Assembly: GCF_000445065.1 (NCBI RefSeq)
Contig: NZ_ATHO01000153.1
Location: 1 to 33,509, forward strand
Source: Sphingobium quisquiliarum P25
Lineage (GTDB): Bacteria > Pseudomonadota > Alphaproteobacteria > Sphingomonadales > Sphingomonadaceae
DNA: 33,509 nt
Reading direction: 5' to 3'
A program made the position numbers and the translations under genes. Below are positions 7,414-20,100 of the stretch, in pieces. How positions within the stretch are numbered: position 1 is the stretch's first letter; the number at the start of each line of letters is the position of its first letter. The notes below the pieces were generated by a model, which saw only the letters and a program-made list of their open reading frames with translations, did no database searches and was not told the origin of the DNA.

Positions 7414-9036
7414 ATGATTTCTCGCTTGGCCCACTGCGTCAGCGCCCTGGCCTTGGGTATCGCCCTTGCCCCCGCGCTCCACGCGCAAACGACCGATGCG
7501 GCAGCTGGCGAGACCGCTGCCCCGGGCGCGGAGCGTCTTGTCGATATTCTGAATTATCAGGTCGAGGGCAACAGCGTGCTCTCCCGCAAGGAAATCGAGC
7601 AGGCGGTCATGCCGTTTCTGGGTCCGCAAAGGCCTCTTGCCGATGTTGACCAGGCGCGGACCGCCCTGATGGAGGCATATCACGCCAAGGGGTTCGAGAC
7701 GGTCAACGTCATCATCCCCGCGCAGGAGGTGCAAGGCGGCAATATCCGCCTCAAGGTCGTGGAAATGCGGGTAGGTCGTCTCCGGGTTGACGGCGCGACC
7801 TATTACTCGCCCGAAGATATCAAGGACCGAATGCCTTCGCTCAAAGAGGGCGAAGTCCCCAATTACAACGATCTTTCGCGTGAGCTTGCTGCGGTCAACA
7901 GATCCCAGGACCGGGTCATTGCGCCGACCCTGCGGGCGGGTCTCGAACCGGGAACGGTCGATATCGATCTGACGGTCGAAGACAAATTGCCGCTGCACGG
8001 CACGCTGGAACTGAACGACCGTGCGAGCGCCAACACCGAGCGTCTCAAGCTCTCCGGCTCGCTGACCTACGCCAATCTCTTCCAGCTGGATCACAGCCTG
8101 AGCTTGCAGGGCCAGATCAGTCCGCAAAACCCGAGCGAATCCTGGGCGGTGTCCGCATCCTACGCGGTTCCCATCCGCAACACCCCCATCACACTGGTCG
8201 CATATGGGGTTCACACGGACAGCGACGTCGCCGCGCTCGGCGGCATCAACGTCCTCGGATCGGGTGACATCCTGGGATTGCGCGCCATCTATTCGAGTAT
8301 TTCGGGCGACCCTGCCGAACCAACGGTGCATCAGTTCACCGCCGGGTTGGATTACAAGAGCTTCAAGGAGAATCTGCTCGCCGAAGACGAGGACAGCGCG
8401 GCCTATACCCCGATCGATTATGCGCCGCTGATGGTTCGCTACGCGCTGTCGAAGCGGACACCGAAGTTCGACTTCGATTTCGGCATCGGCGCGTCGTTCG
8501 GTCTTCGCGGCCTTGGCGCCGATGATGTCGAGTTCGGCCTAAAGCGCTACAATGCGAATGCCAATTGGTCTGTGCTGCGCGGTGATGCGTCTTATACGCG
8601 CAAGCTGCCGGGCGACTGGCGAGTGGGAGGCGCCGTTCAGTGGCAATATGCGGGTGAACCCCTCATTTCCAACGAGCAGTTCTCGCTCGGCGGCTACGAT
8701 AGTGTCCGCGGATATTATGAAAGCTTCAATCTGGGGGACGATGGCGTTTCCGGCCAGTTCCAGGTCGACACCCCATCGCTGCTTGCCGCCGGCCTCATAA
8801 GGCAGCTGCGCCTCTTCACCTTCGTCGACGGCGGCTATGCGAGGATCCATGATCCGCTGAGTGTTCAGGATGAACATATGCGCCTGCTGAGCGTCGGCGG
8901 CGGCCTGAATCTCCAGCTCGACTACGGACTTAACGGTGCGCTGAGCATCTCCAGGCCGCTTGTCGACAGAGCGTCGACCCTTTCCGATTTCGGTGACGGA
9001 TTTCGGCTCCAGTTTCGGATCTGGGAGCAGTTCTGA
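7414..9036 (+). CDS. Two-partner secretion transporter TpsB (ShlB/FhaC/HecB family)
   Basis: A 540-residue outer-membrane protein. I start it at the ATG preceded by TGGAG and a clear signal peptide (ending ALHAQ, residue about 24). An in-frame TTG at 7345 that would overlap tonB gives no sensible N terminus. Residues about 38-195 form two POTRA domains ('ILNYQVEGNSVLSRKEIEQA', 'VGRLRVDGATYYSPEDI'). The rest is a 16-strand-type beta barrel with the family's 'SLGGYDSVRGYYES' (VRGY/F motif) near residue 428 and a terminal strand ending in Phe ('RLQFRIWEQF'). TpsB proteins thread a large unfolded exoprotein across the outer membrane with no energy source of their own, so the neighbouring ExbB-ExbD-TonB set is unusual. 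I see no clear TonB box near its N terminus. The following gene's possible upstream start overlaps its stop. Confidence 0.93.
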   Translation: MISRLAHCVSALALGIALAPALHAQTTDAAAGETAAPGAERLVDILNYQVEGNSVLSRKEIEQAVMPFLGPQRPLADVDQARTALMEAYHAKGFETVNVIIPAQEVQGGNIRLKVVEMRVGRLRVDGATYYSPEDIKDRMPSLKEGEVPNYNDLSRELAAVNRSQDRVIAPTLRAGLEPGTVDIDLTVEDKLPLHGTLELNDRASANTERLKLSGSLTYANLFQLDHSLSLQGQISPQNPSESWAVSASYAVPIRNTPITLVAYGVHTDSDVAALGGINVLGSGDILGLRAIYSSISGDPAEPTVHQFTAGLDYKSFKENLLAEDEDSAAYTPIDYAPLMVRYALSKRTPKFDFDFGIGASFGLRGLGADDVEFGLKRYNANANWSVLRGDASYTRKLPGDWRVGGAVQWQYAGEPLISNEQFSLGGYDSVRGYYESFNLGDDGVSGQFQVDTPSLLAAGLIRQLRLFTFVDGGYARIHDPLSVQDEHMRLLSVGGGLNLQLDYGLNGALSISRPLVDRASTLSDFGDGFRLQFRIWEQF

Positions 9037-9128
9037 TGACCGGACAGCCCTTCCTTTCACAAGATCAGACCCACCCCATTCCGCCGGCGCACGTCATCGC
9101 GCCGGCGCCAATTCGAACGAGGATTGAA

Positions 9129-10667
9129 ATGCTCAAGACAAAGGCTCTTTTGGCAAGTTCGGCGATCGTTGCTGCCATGTTCGCTTCAGCGCCCGCGATG
9201 GCGCAATCGACCGACGATGTCGGTGTCGAGATCCTCCAGCTTCTCGTGGACGAGGGCGTGATCCCGTTCGACAAGGCAAAATCCATTCTCGACAAGGCTC
9301 GCGAGAATGCGGCGATCCGCGCCGAGGCGCAGGCCGCGGCCAAAGCCGAGGACGTGGTCAACGTCCCCTATGTGCCCGAGACGGTCCGGGCCGAAATCAA
9401 GGACCAGGTGCGGGACGAGGTCGTCCAGACCGCTAGGGAAGAAGGCTGGGTCGCTCCCAACACCTTGCCCGACTGGGTCAATGCCGTCCGCGTGTCGGGC
9501 GATCTGCGCGTGCGCGGGCAGTATGACAATTTCGGTGAAGGCAACTTCCCGTTCTTCCCTGATCCCAATGCGATCAACCAGCTTGGCGGCGTCACCGACG
9601 CGGAAGGCTTTCCGCTGCTCAATTCCACCGTCGATCGCAAGCGGCTGAATTTTCGTGCGCGTCTGGGGTTCGAGGCCAAGGTCGCCGGAGGCATCCGGGT
9701 CGGGGTCCGCCTCGCCTCTGGCGACGAGCCCGGCGCCGTTTCAACCAACTCCACCTTCGGCAACTATTTCGACCGCGATGCCCTGTGGGTGGATCGCGCC
9801 TTCATCGACATTGAGCCGGTTGCCGGGGCTCATGTCATCGCCGGCCGTATGGCCAATCCCTTCTATTCGACCCGGCTTGTCTGGGATCCGGACATCAACC
9901 CCGAAGGTGTGGCATTGGCGGTCGATCGACCGATCACGACCGATCTCGGAATCTTCGCATCCGGCGGCGTCTTCCCGCTGCAAGAGCGCGAGATTTTCGA
10001 CGATTCCTATCTCTATGCCGGGCAGGTCGGCGTTGAGTATGGGCGGGATGCGCCCGTTTTTCTCAAGTCGGGCGTGGGCTATTATTATTACGACAATGTT
10101 CAAAGCCTGAAGAACCCGGCCGACGGCTCGCGCGTGAACGACTGGAGCGCGCCGGATCATCTCTCCAAGGGCAATTCGCTGTTCAACATGCGCACCGACG
10201 GACTAACGACCCTCGCCGGCCGCGCTGCTCAATATGAACTGCTGAGCGGCACCATGGAGGCCGGCTACCGCTCCGGTGATCTCGTGTTCAAGCTGTCCGG
10301 CGAGGTCGTGAAGAACCTTGCCCTTGATCGCACGGAGATCAGTGCGCTGCGTGGTGAAGCGGGGGTCAGGCCGGGCGATCTAGGCTGGTTGGCGCGGTTC
10401 CAGGCTGGTCACCCGGTCATATCCGAACGCGGCCAATGGCGTATCGGCGCAAGCTATCGTCGGGTCGAAACTGACGCAGTGCTCGACGTGTTCACGGACT
10501 CCGATTTCGGTCTCGGCGGCACCGATCAGGAAGGTTACGACCTTGAGGCCGAATTCGGGGTGCACAAGAACACGTCCGTGCGCCTGCGCTGGTTCTCGTC
10601 GGATTCGATCGAGCGCGCACCGTTCTCCGTCGATGTTCTTCAATTCGATCTGCTGTCTCGCTTCTAA
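9129..10667 (+). CDS. Putative porin (outer-membrane beta barrel)
   Basis: A 512-residue protein. I start it at the ATG preceded by GAGGATTGAA and a strong signal peptide ending APAMAQS (residue about 26); an ATG at 9036 overlapping the TpsB stop is in frame but lies before the signal peptide. After cleavage comes a short helical segment ('VEILQLLVDEGVIPFDKAKS', then an Ala/Glu-rich coiled coil to about residue 100) typical of the 'putative porin' family, which may trimerise or bind the cell wall. The remainder alternates in barrel fashion ('SGDLRVRGQYDNF', 'RLNFRARLGFEAKV', 'VDRAFIDIEPVAGAHVIAGR') and ends in Phe ('QFDLLSRF'). Its place between TpsB and the exoprotein suggests a structural or accessory role in secretion or display, which is inference. 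Confidence 0.85.
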   Translation: MLKTKALLASSAIVAAMFASAPAMAQSTDDVGVEILQLLVDEGVIPFDKAKSILDKARENAAIRAEAQAAAKAEDVVNVPYVPETVRAEIKDQVRDEVVQTAREEGWVAPNTLPDWVNAVRVSGDLRVRGQYDNFGEGNFPFFPDPNAINQLGGVTDAEGFPLLNSTVDRKRLNFRARLGFEAKVAGGIRVGVRLASGDEPGAVSTNSTFGNYFDRDALWVDRAFIDIEPVAGAHVIAGRMANPFYSTRLVWDPDINPEGVALAVDRPITTDLGIFASGGVFPLQEREIFDDSYLYAGQVGVEYGRDAPVFLKSGVGYYYYDNVQSLKNPADGSRVNDWSAPDHLSKGNSLFNMRTDGLTTLAGRAAQYELLSGTMEAGYRSGDLVFKLSGEVVKNLALDRTEISALRGEAGVRPGDLGWLARFQAGHPVISERGQWRIGASYRRVETDAVLDVFTDSDFGLGGTDQEGYDLEAEFGVHKNTSVRLRWFSSDSIERAPFSVDVLQFDLLSRF

Positions 10668-10680
10668 AATGGGGACGACG

Positions 10681-11103
10681 ATGAGAACGATATTTATCGG
10701 TGCGATGGTTCTGACCTCGCCGGTGATGGCGCAGTCGCAGACAAGCGAGGCCGTCCCGCCCGCTGAGGCTGTACAGCAGGATCCGGAGCTCGTTCGCGCG
10801 CAACGGATTGCCGACAATGCCCGGCAAGAGGTGGAGCGCCTTCGCGCCGAGCTAGCACTCAAGGATGAGCTGATCGCGCTCGGCATCGAACGCAACGCCG
10901 AGCTTTACGCGATTGCGTTGGAGGTGATCGATAAAGGTCTGAACAAACGCTCGATCGATCCCTTCCTGCAAACACAGCGGGTGAGGATGGAAAATCTCAC
11001 CCAGGATTATGTCGATCGCGCGCACGCCGCGCGGATTTATCCCGGAATGCCCGCGCCCAGCGAACAACAGGCCACGGACCCGGCATCCCCCCAATCCAAC
11101 TAG
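10681..11103 (+). CDS. Small secreted coiled-coil protein of unknown function
   Basis: A 140-residue protein starting at the ATG after GGGGACG, 13 bases after the porin stop; an ATG at 10669 is also in frame. Residues 1-18 look like a short signal peptide ending in 'SPVMAQ'. Residues about 35-75 are strongly helical with heptad character ('RIADNARQEVERLRAELALK', then 'DELIALGIERNAELYAIALE'). The tail is Pro/Ser-rich. I do not recognise the family. Size, export signal and coiled coil suit a periplasmic adaptor or chaperone. Its position immediately before the exoprotein gene suggests that it helps exoprotein export or assembly, but nothing in the sequence proves this. Confidence 0.8.
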   Translation: MRTIFIGAMVLTSPVMAQSQTSEAVPPAEAVQQDPELVRAQRIADNARQEVERLRAELALKDELIALGIERNAELYAIALEVIDKGLNKRSIDPFLQTQRVRMENLTQDYVDRAHAARIYPGMPAPSEQQATDPASPQSN

Positions 11104-11157
11104 TCGACCGCGCCTCGGCCCGCAGCCGCACTGTGTTCTTGAAACAGGAATTCTCCC

Positions 11158-14100
11158 ATGCCCTTGACCCTCGCAGGCATTCGTAGCCGCCGGTTTTCCA
11201 ACAAGCGCCTGACGCTGAGCACGAGCCTGATTGCGCTGGCAGCAATGAATGTGCTTGGCCAGGCACCGGCCCATGCCCAGGATCGTCCCTTCGGCTCCAT
11301 GGTTGGCATGCAGGCGGGACGGACCATCGGTCCGAACGGGCAAGTCTCGGTGTGGCAGGGCGCCGACCGTCCGGTGATCTCCACCGAAGGCGATCGGGAC
11401 CTGATGACGATCAGGCAAACGGAACAGAAGGCCATTCTCGACTGGGAGGATTTCCGCCTTCAGACCAAGGAAATTCTGGAGTTTCAACAGCAGTCGTCGG
11501 ACTGGTTCGTCATCAACCGCGTCCACGGGGATCAGGCGTCCGAGATCAACGGCGAAATACGCGCGATCGGCTCGGTCTATATTTTCAACGATAATGGCGT
11601 GCTCATCGGCGATGACGCGGCCGTCAATACGCGGCAACTGGTCGTCGGATCGGGCATTTCAGATGTCAATGTGGACGGCAACACGACCACCTTGACCCAG
11701 AGCAGCAGCAAGGCCGTACTGGATTGGAAGAAATTCGAAGTCCAGACCGGCGAAGTCCTCAAGTTCGAGCAGCAATCGTCCGACTGGATCGTATTCAACA
11801 ACGACCTGACCGGCACCGAGAACCCCAGTCTTGAGCCGCAGCGCATCGCCGCCAACGCCACAATCAACGGCACGGTGGAAGCGGACGGCATTCTGGTCGT
11901 CAATGACGATACGGGATTCAACATCGGACAGGACGCCGCGATCGATGCCGACCGGTATTTTCTGACCCAAGGGGTCAGCGACATCTCTGTCAGCGGCGGC
12001 AATGTCAGCATCACCCAGGAGCGCGAGCGCGCGGTCGTCAACTGGAGCGACATGAACCTGGCGCGCGGCCAGAGCATCACCCTTCATCAGGAAGGCGAGG
12101 ACTGGCTTGCACTCAATCGCCATCTTGGCGGCGGGCTGTTGCAACTGGACGGCGCGATCACCGCTGATGCCGGCATTCTGCTCGTCTCGCGCGATGGCCT
12201 GGCGATCAACGGGACGATCGACGCCGGCCAGGTCATTGCCTCCGCGCTGGAGATCCGGGATTTCGCTTTCAACGGATTCACGCCCGGCAACAGCGGCGGC
12301 GGGCTGCTCTCCTATGCGTACAGCGCCGGGCGCAGGCTCGATCCGACATTCAGCAACAGCTGGATCTATTCCACGTCCAACATTCCCAATAACACCCCGC
12401 AGGGCAAGACCGACCGCTACCTCAACCTGCTAGAAGAAATGCCCGTCGTGGCCGATCCGGACAACCCGCTGCTCTATGCGGTGACGATCGGTCGCGAGGC
12501 GAGGATCAGCACGGGCGATCAGGGCAAGATCATGCTCTTCGGCCCCAATGTCACCAACAGCGGCATCCTGAACGTCCAGGACGAAGGCCAGGTGGTGATG
12601 GCCGCCGGCGACAATGTGTTCATCGAACGCGCGCAAAGCGACGATGCCAGGCTAGAAATCTACACCAGCGTCCACAATCCGCTCGACTTGCGGACCAGCT
12701 ATGTCAGCAGCCAGTCCTACGCACCCGCTTTCCTGCTTTGGGCGCGCGATCCCGATGCCAACAACCAGATGCGGCCGGCCGATAGTCCGATTTCCGCAGA
12801 ATGGGTCGATTTCGTAAACGCGGTGACCGGGGGCAAGCCGGATGGGGCCGGCCTGTACGAAGCAGGCGATGTCCTGCCGAAAGCCATCGCTCAAAGCCTG
12901 GTAGGAGTCGGCGGAAATGGCACACTGATCCTCGACTATCTCGACGCGCGCCGCCTCGCCCGGGCGGAGCAATATGGCTTCACTGTCCGCAATGATGGGA
13001 TCATCAACGGAACCGTCGGCAGCGATGTAGATCTGCGCGGCTGGACGATCGAGCAGAACGGCGCTGTCTCGCTGACATCCACGGCCAATTTCCGGGCCGA
13101 CATCACGATGCACGCGCTGATGCAGGACCATGCCGTTCAGGGGCCGAATCCGCCTATGGCCGGAAACGGGTCCATCGTGTTCGGCAAGAACAGCCTGACC
13201 CAGATCACGCCGGACCTCGAAGCGGACGACATGCTGCCGCTCACTGAGGGCAACCAGTCGGTCGGCAGCCTGCATATTGCGGCCGGCAGCATTCATTTCC
13301 GCGAGGATTCCACCGTTTACCTGCCCTCTGGCACGGTGGAGCTTTACGCCGATGCCGACCAGGCGGTGCGCGATCCGCTTGGAAATGGCGGCAATGCCAA
13401 CAGCCAGGATGGCTCGCGGCTGATGATGGAAGCGGGGGCGACGATCGACCTGTCCGGTTGGGACGTGAACCGCGCCATGGGCTATCATCAGGTAACCGGC
13501 AGGGTTTTCGTGGCCCAGCTCAGGGATACGCCAGTTCAGGATGGCGGGCCGCTCTATCGGCAGGAGATCAATGTCGACCGGCGCTATGGCACCAATGTCG
13601 CGGATTGGCAGAGCTTCGACAATCTCAATCAGCTAACGCTGGACCAGATGATCGTCGATGGCGGCACATTGACGATCGCCAGCGGCGACGATTTCATCAT
13701 GAAGTCGGGATCGGTGATCGACGTTTCCGGAGGATCGATCACCTACGACGCGGGCTATGTCTATACGACCATGCTGCGGCGCCTGGACGGAACCGTTATC
13801 GACATTCGCGAAGCCGATCCCGATGAGATCTTCATGGGCCTGGCGGACCAGTGGACCGACTACGACACCAAATGGGGCCAGCAGAAAAGCTATCACATCC
13901 CGCTCGTCTCCTCGGCCCGTGGGCGGTATGAGGAAAGCTATGTCGAAGGCGGTAATGCCGGCACGGTCGGCATCTGGGCGCCGGACGGTGTGTACCAGGG
14001 CACGTTCCGCGGCGATGTGACGGTCGGCAAATATCAGCGGACGAACTTGCCCAAGGCCGGCGCGCTGACCATCAATCGCGAAGGCGAATTCGACCTCGAA

Positions 14101-17100
14101 TATATCAGCAACCGCGTGCTGATTTCCAAGGCCGCTGCCGAGTTGGGCGCGGGCTTTGCCTTCGACGACAGTCTGACCACTGTCTTTGGCGACATCTTCG
14201 GTGAGGAAGAGGACCGGACCGGCACCTCCGACGGCAAGGGCAATCTCACCCTGTTGTCGGAGGATCTGTTCGAGCACTCGACCATGGGCGAATATGAAAT
14301 CACCCAGTGGCAGATGCGCGACGGCAACAGCTTCTCCGAAACCGTCGATGACGGCTATGACAATCAATATGTCGTTGTGGAGGACGGCGTCGACCTGAAC
14401 TTCGCCAATGGCGCGGACTTCAGCATTATCGGCACAAGCTCGATGTATTTCGGCGGTTCGATCACGTCCAACGGCGGCGACGTGGCGCTGCGCGGTCAGG
14501 GCATCGTCTTTGGCGACAGCAGCTTCATCGACACCAGCGCCAGCTGGCATACCGAATATGAGCTGACCGATTACCGCCCGCTGGCCGAGCGGCCGATCGT
14601 GAACGGCGGCAACATTCTGATCACTGCCTTCCGCAATGATGAAATCAACGCGCCCGAAGACGGAACCTACGAATTCATCCTGCCCGAAAGCGTCTATTTC
14701 AACGCCAATGGCGGCGGCTATCTGAACCGTGATGGGGTACTCACCGCCGGCAAGGGCGGCGACATCAACATCCGCAACTACATGCAGCTCGACAATCCGG
14801 TCGATCTGTCGGGGGCGTTCAATGCCCAATCGCTGGGCCTGGGTGGCAATGGCGTCTTCGCGCTGGAGAGCAGCGGCGAGCTGTTCGTGGGGCGCGAGCT
14901 TCCCGCCGATGCGGATACCCGGAACATCGTCGCGCGGATCGACCCCGGTCTGTTCGACGCGATGCCATTTTCCGGCATCTACCTGAACGCTCCGAAGATC
15001 GGCGTCGCACCGGGGACGACCATCAAGGCGACGCAGGCGACCATGCAACTGTCCCCGACGACGCTTGCCAACGGTGTGCCGGCGGCATGGCTCGCGGAGT
15101 CGGGCAGCGACATTCTGGATGTGACGACCACCGGCTATCTTGAACCGGGCTATCGTGCCGAGGGATTGCGCGACGGCGCCCTGATCGGCTTTACCGGCCT
15201 GCCCTGGTCGGACGCGCAGCTCCGCATTTCGACCGTCAGCCTCCAGCCTTATGGCAACGGAGAGGGCCCGCGCACCACGTTCGATGAGCATTCCTCCCTG
15301 GAGGTCAATCCCGGCGGGCGCATCATCTTCGATGGCGACCTCGCGGGCAGCTTGATCGCTCCAGGGGGTGACATCACCCTGGGCGGCCACTTGTTCTCGA
15401 CGGCGCGCGTTCTCGCGCCCGGCGCGTTGCGCGTCACCGGTCGCCGGGTGGACGGCAATGGCAATGAGCTAGTGCTCGGAGAAGTTCTGGGCGGCGGCAC
15501 GATCACCGTGAATGGCGACATCACGCCGCTTACGGTCGACGAAGGCGCGATCTTCGATGTGTCGGGTACAAGCGCACTGCTCCATGTGCCGGTGCAGGAG
15601 AATGGTGGGACGACGCTACGGCCGACGACGATCGCATCCGACGGGGGACTCATCAACCTGCTGGGCAGCAACATCGACGTCAACGATGCCACCTTCCGCG
15701 CGTTCGCGGGCGGAGAAGGTGCGCGCGGCGGCACTTTCCGTCTGCAATGGAGCAGCGGCGATTATGAGGCGTTAAAGCACGGCAACCCGATCAGCTTGCG
15801 GAGCGCGCTGACCAACACCTATTTCTATCTGAAGAGCGGCGGCACGGTTCGCGGTCTCATAGATGTCGATCTGTCGACGGTCGATTTTTCCAGAAACACG
15901 CAATTGAACGGCCTCGATTTCGCGGAGGGGACTTATCTTCCTGACGTGGATTCCGTGGTCGCGGCATTCGAGGCCTATTATGCCGCTGAACTCACCGTGC
16001 CGCCGCCGGTGCTTTACATTGGCGAAGGCGAAAATGGCGGAGCGCTGGACTATGGCGATCTGCCGCAACTCGATCCGGCCTTCCTGCCGCTCTATGAACG
16101 GCTGAATTTCACCCTTCCCACCTTGCCCGAGCGCGCGGCGACGATGACCTTGTCACCGAGCAATATCGCTGCGGGCGGCTTTGGCAGCGTGCAGATCTCC
16201 GCGACCAGCGCCATGGTGTTCGCGGGCATCTCGCAGCTTGGCGGTCGCGCGCCCGACGGCAGCTATCTGATTGATGAGGTCATGCTGTCTGCGCCGCAGA
16301 TCTATGGGATGGATGACGGCGATTTCACGCTTCTCGCGAACAGGGTGCGCCTGACCGAGCGTGGCATTTTCGACAATGGCGGCATCACGGCCGGGCGCGT
16401 GGACACGGCCCGGTTCGGCGCTGCGCTGGCAGAGGTCGGCATCTCGGCCGAGAATACCGCCACGCTCTCGATCGAGGCCGGCAGCCTGCTGGAGATGACG
16501 TCGGCGGAGTTCATCGGCTTTGAAGACATCACGCTGAAGAGCAACGGCGATCTCCGCTTTGCTCCCACCAATCTGTTCGCCGAGCTGGAGGCGCCGAAAG
16601 GGGCGCTCACCACCGGCGGCGACCTCACACTCGTGGCAGATCAGATATATGCTGCATCGGGCCGGATCTTCACCGTCGATGCGGGAGGCACGCTGGCGAT
16701 CCGGGGGGCGGACGCAGGCACTCTGGTCAATGCAACGCCGCTGGAGGGCGGCGCCAGCCTGACGCTGCGCGCCGCACGGATCGAGCAGGGGGGCGTGCTG
16801 CGCTCTCCACTTGGTTCGATCGACCTGGTGGCCGTGGACGACGGCAGCGAGGGCGCCGGCACGATCACGCTGCTGCCGGGTAGCATCACCTCGGTTTCGG
16901 CCGATGGCAATGTCATCCCTTACGGACGCCTGCAAAATGGCGACACCTGGGTCGATCCCTTCACCCAGAAGGAGTTGGCCTTCCTGCCCGATCGCGAGAT
17001 CAATCTGGATGCCGATGTCATCGATCTGGCGACCGGGGCGGTCGTGGATATTTCCGCTGGCGGCAATCTGATCGCCAGCGAGTTCGTGCCCGGCGTCGGT

Positions 17101-20100
17101 GGCACGACCGACTGGCTGACGGGCTATCGCGACGATGACTATCGGTGGGTGAGCGATGCTTCGCAGGTGTTCGCGATCATCCCCGGCTTCGACGCCGACG
17201 TGACGCCGCTGGGCACCGGCAACGGCTATGCCGCCCCTAACCTCGGGAAGATCTATCTTTCCGCTGGCGAGGGCGGGCTGCCGGCTGGCGAGTACACGCT
17301 CCTGCCGGCCGAATATGCCTCACTGCCCGGCGCTTATCGCGTCACGGCGATGCATCAATATGGCGATTACACCAATATCGCGCTCGGCAGTTCCGCGCCC
17401 AAGGCGGACGGCTCGCTGATCCAGGCGGGTTATCGCTTCGTCGCGGGGGCCGACGGCTCCATCGCCTATCGCGATCAATATACCAACGGCTTCCTGGTCA
17501 TGGGCCGCGACGTCCTGACGAAGCGCTCGCAATACAATCTCGCCAGCGCGACCGACTATTTCGATTCCGAAGCGTTCCTCCAAGCCGCCAAGCGCCGCAA
17601 CCTGCAGGTCGATTCGCTGCCGCGGACCCCGAACGATGCGGGAGGTCTGACACTCATCGCCGGAACGTCGCTGGTACTCGACGGTACGATCGATGCAGCG
17701 GCGGTCGAGGGCGGCCGGGGCGGCTATGTCGATATCAGCTCCTCCCGCATTCTCGTGGCCGGTGCCGACACCGATCTTGCGAGTTATGAGGATTATCTGC
17801 ACCTCGATGCGGATCGCCTGGTTGGCTTTGGCGTCAGCAGCCTGCTGTTGGGCGGCGTGCGCAGACAGACCGAGACCGGCACCACGATCGATGTCAGCGC
17901 GAGCGATGTGGTGATCGATACCGCAGGCGCTACCCTATCGGGCAGCGATATGATCTTCGCGGGGCGCAACGGCGTCACGGTCAAGTCCGGCTCGATCATA
18001 GAGGCGGCCGGGGAGTTCGCATCGCCGACCGAGAGCTATTCGCTGGCGCCCGCTTTCGGTCTGTTCACGGACGACATGGGCACGCCGACTTATGATGGTG
18101 ACGACCAGTTCATCCACGGCAATCTCGATCAAGGCGCGGTGCTGCACGTCTCGGCTGGCGAGCGCGCCGATTTCCTGCGCGATGGCGAAGCCGTGGATGC
18201 GATGGCGGTCTTGCGCGCCGATCCCGCCCGTCTGGCAGCTTATAATGCCCGCCGACTGGAGCGCGGCCTGCCGCAGATCGATGCCGATGGCGGCCTGCTG
18301 TCCATCGAAGCAGGGGCGCAACTGACCGGGCACTCGCTGGTGCTCGACGCAACGCGCGAAACCCTGCTCTCGGCGGATGCAGACGTTACGGCCGACCAGA
18401 TCACCGCTGCCGCATCGCAGGTCAGCATCGGCAACGCCCCGGTTGGCACGGGCGGCCTCGTCTTTGCAGGCGACACGGCGGCCATGCTCTCCAACGCGCG
18501 GGATGTGGCGCTCAAGAGCTATTCCAGCATCGATTTCTATGGCGCTGTCGAGTTTGCGACGGAAGGCGATCTGACGCTCGACGCGCGCCAGATCCGCCTG
18601 CTCGACAATGGCGGCGGCGAAGCGCGGATCACGGCGGACACGCTCACGCTCGCCAATAGCAACGGCGGGGAAATAGCGGCGACCGGCGGCGCGGCGTCGC
18701 TGCTGCTGTCCGCGCAGGACATTCTGCTGACGGGCGGGGTCAAGGCGATCTCGGGCGCGGACTCCATCGCCCTGCACGCGAACCGGCAGATCGTCGGCCG
18801 CGATGCAGGCGGCCTGAACGTGCCCGGCGCGCTGGCCATCACGGCGGGACAACTCACCGTGGAGAACGGCGACGTGCTGGCGATCAATGCGGGCGGCGCA
18901 ATCACGATAGGCAGCGTGGCGGGTGTGGAGCCGGCCAACGCCAATTCGCTGGGCGCAACCCTCTCGCTGACAGGCTCCAGCATCACGCATAACGGCCGCA
19001 TCGGCCTCAATGCGGGGACGGTGAGCCTGCGTGCGACGAACGGCGACGTCACGCTGGCCGAGGGCAGCAGCGTCGACGTTTCTGGCACTGCCTTTGAGTT
19101 GTTCGACCAAACGATCGGCATCAATGCGGGTGCGATCAATCTGACCGCCGACAGGGGCGATGTCGTGCAGCGTGCGGACGCGGTGCTGAATATTTCCGGC
19201 GGTCCGGCGGGCAATGCCGGCGCGCTGAACATCGCGGTGCCGCAGGGGCTTGCGCTGCTGGACGGCACGCTGAAGGGCGAAGCGGCCGAAGGACGGTCGG
19301 CTGGCGATTTCGGCCTGCGGATCGGCACTTTGACGGACTTCGCCGCGCTCAACGCCGTTCTCGCCGCAGGTGGGCTGAATGGCGACCGCAGCTTCGAAAT
19401 CATGTCCGGCGATGTGACGCTGGACGGCGTGACCGAAGCCGAAAGCCTTTCGCTTGTCGTCAACAGCGGCTCCATCAACGTCACCGGCAGGGTCGAGACG
19501 ACCGGCGCCAATGGCGGTGAAATCGCGCTGGCGGCGTCAGGCTTCGTCACACTGGCCGGTTCCTCCGCGCTGATCGCCGCCGCAAAGGGCGAAAGCGGCG
19601 CGGGCGGCCATGTGAAGGTCGAAACGGCCGGTGCCAACAATGGCCGGATCGCGATGGCGAGCGGCGCGCTGATCGACGTCAGCGGGGCCGAAGGACGCGG
19701 CGGCACGGTGCATTTCCGCGCGCCGCAGATCGGCACCGGAGAGGTCGCCATCGGTGCGCTGTCCGGCACGATCACCGGCGCGGACAGAGCGATCGCCGAA
19801 GCCTATCGCGTTTATGGCGATGTGGCGGTGATCGATGCTGGCCTCGCAGCGCAGGTGACGGGCGACGCAGCCGCCTTCATGGATGCGGCGAGCGCCAATG
19901 GCGTGCAGGCGCGTCTGGGCGATGTCAGGCTGGTGCCGGGCATCGACATCCGGGGTGACGGCGACATCGAGCTGACGGACGACTGGGATCTGTCCGGCGT
20001 CCGCTTCGGTCCGGATCAGGTTTCGGGCGTGCTTTCGCTGCGTGCTGCGGGCGATGTCCTCATCAACGCCAATCTCACCGACAACGCCGCTGATGCGCCA

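Noticed and set aside
13633..15390. 585-codon minus-strand frame inside the exoprotein gene, and other long antisense frames there
   Set aside because: They are opposite an unbroken 4377-codon gene with clear domains and have no start signals; they follow from its codon bias.
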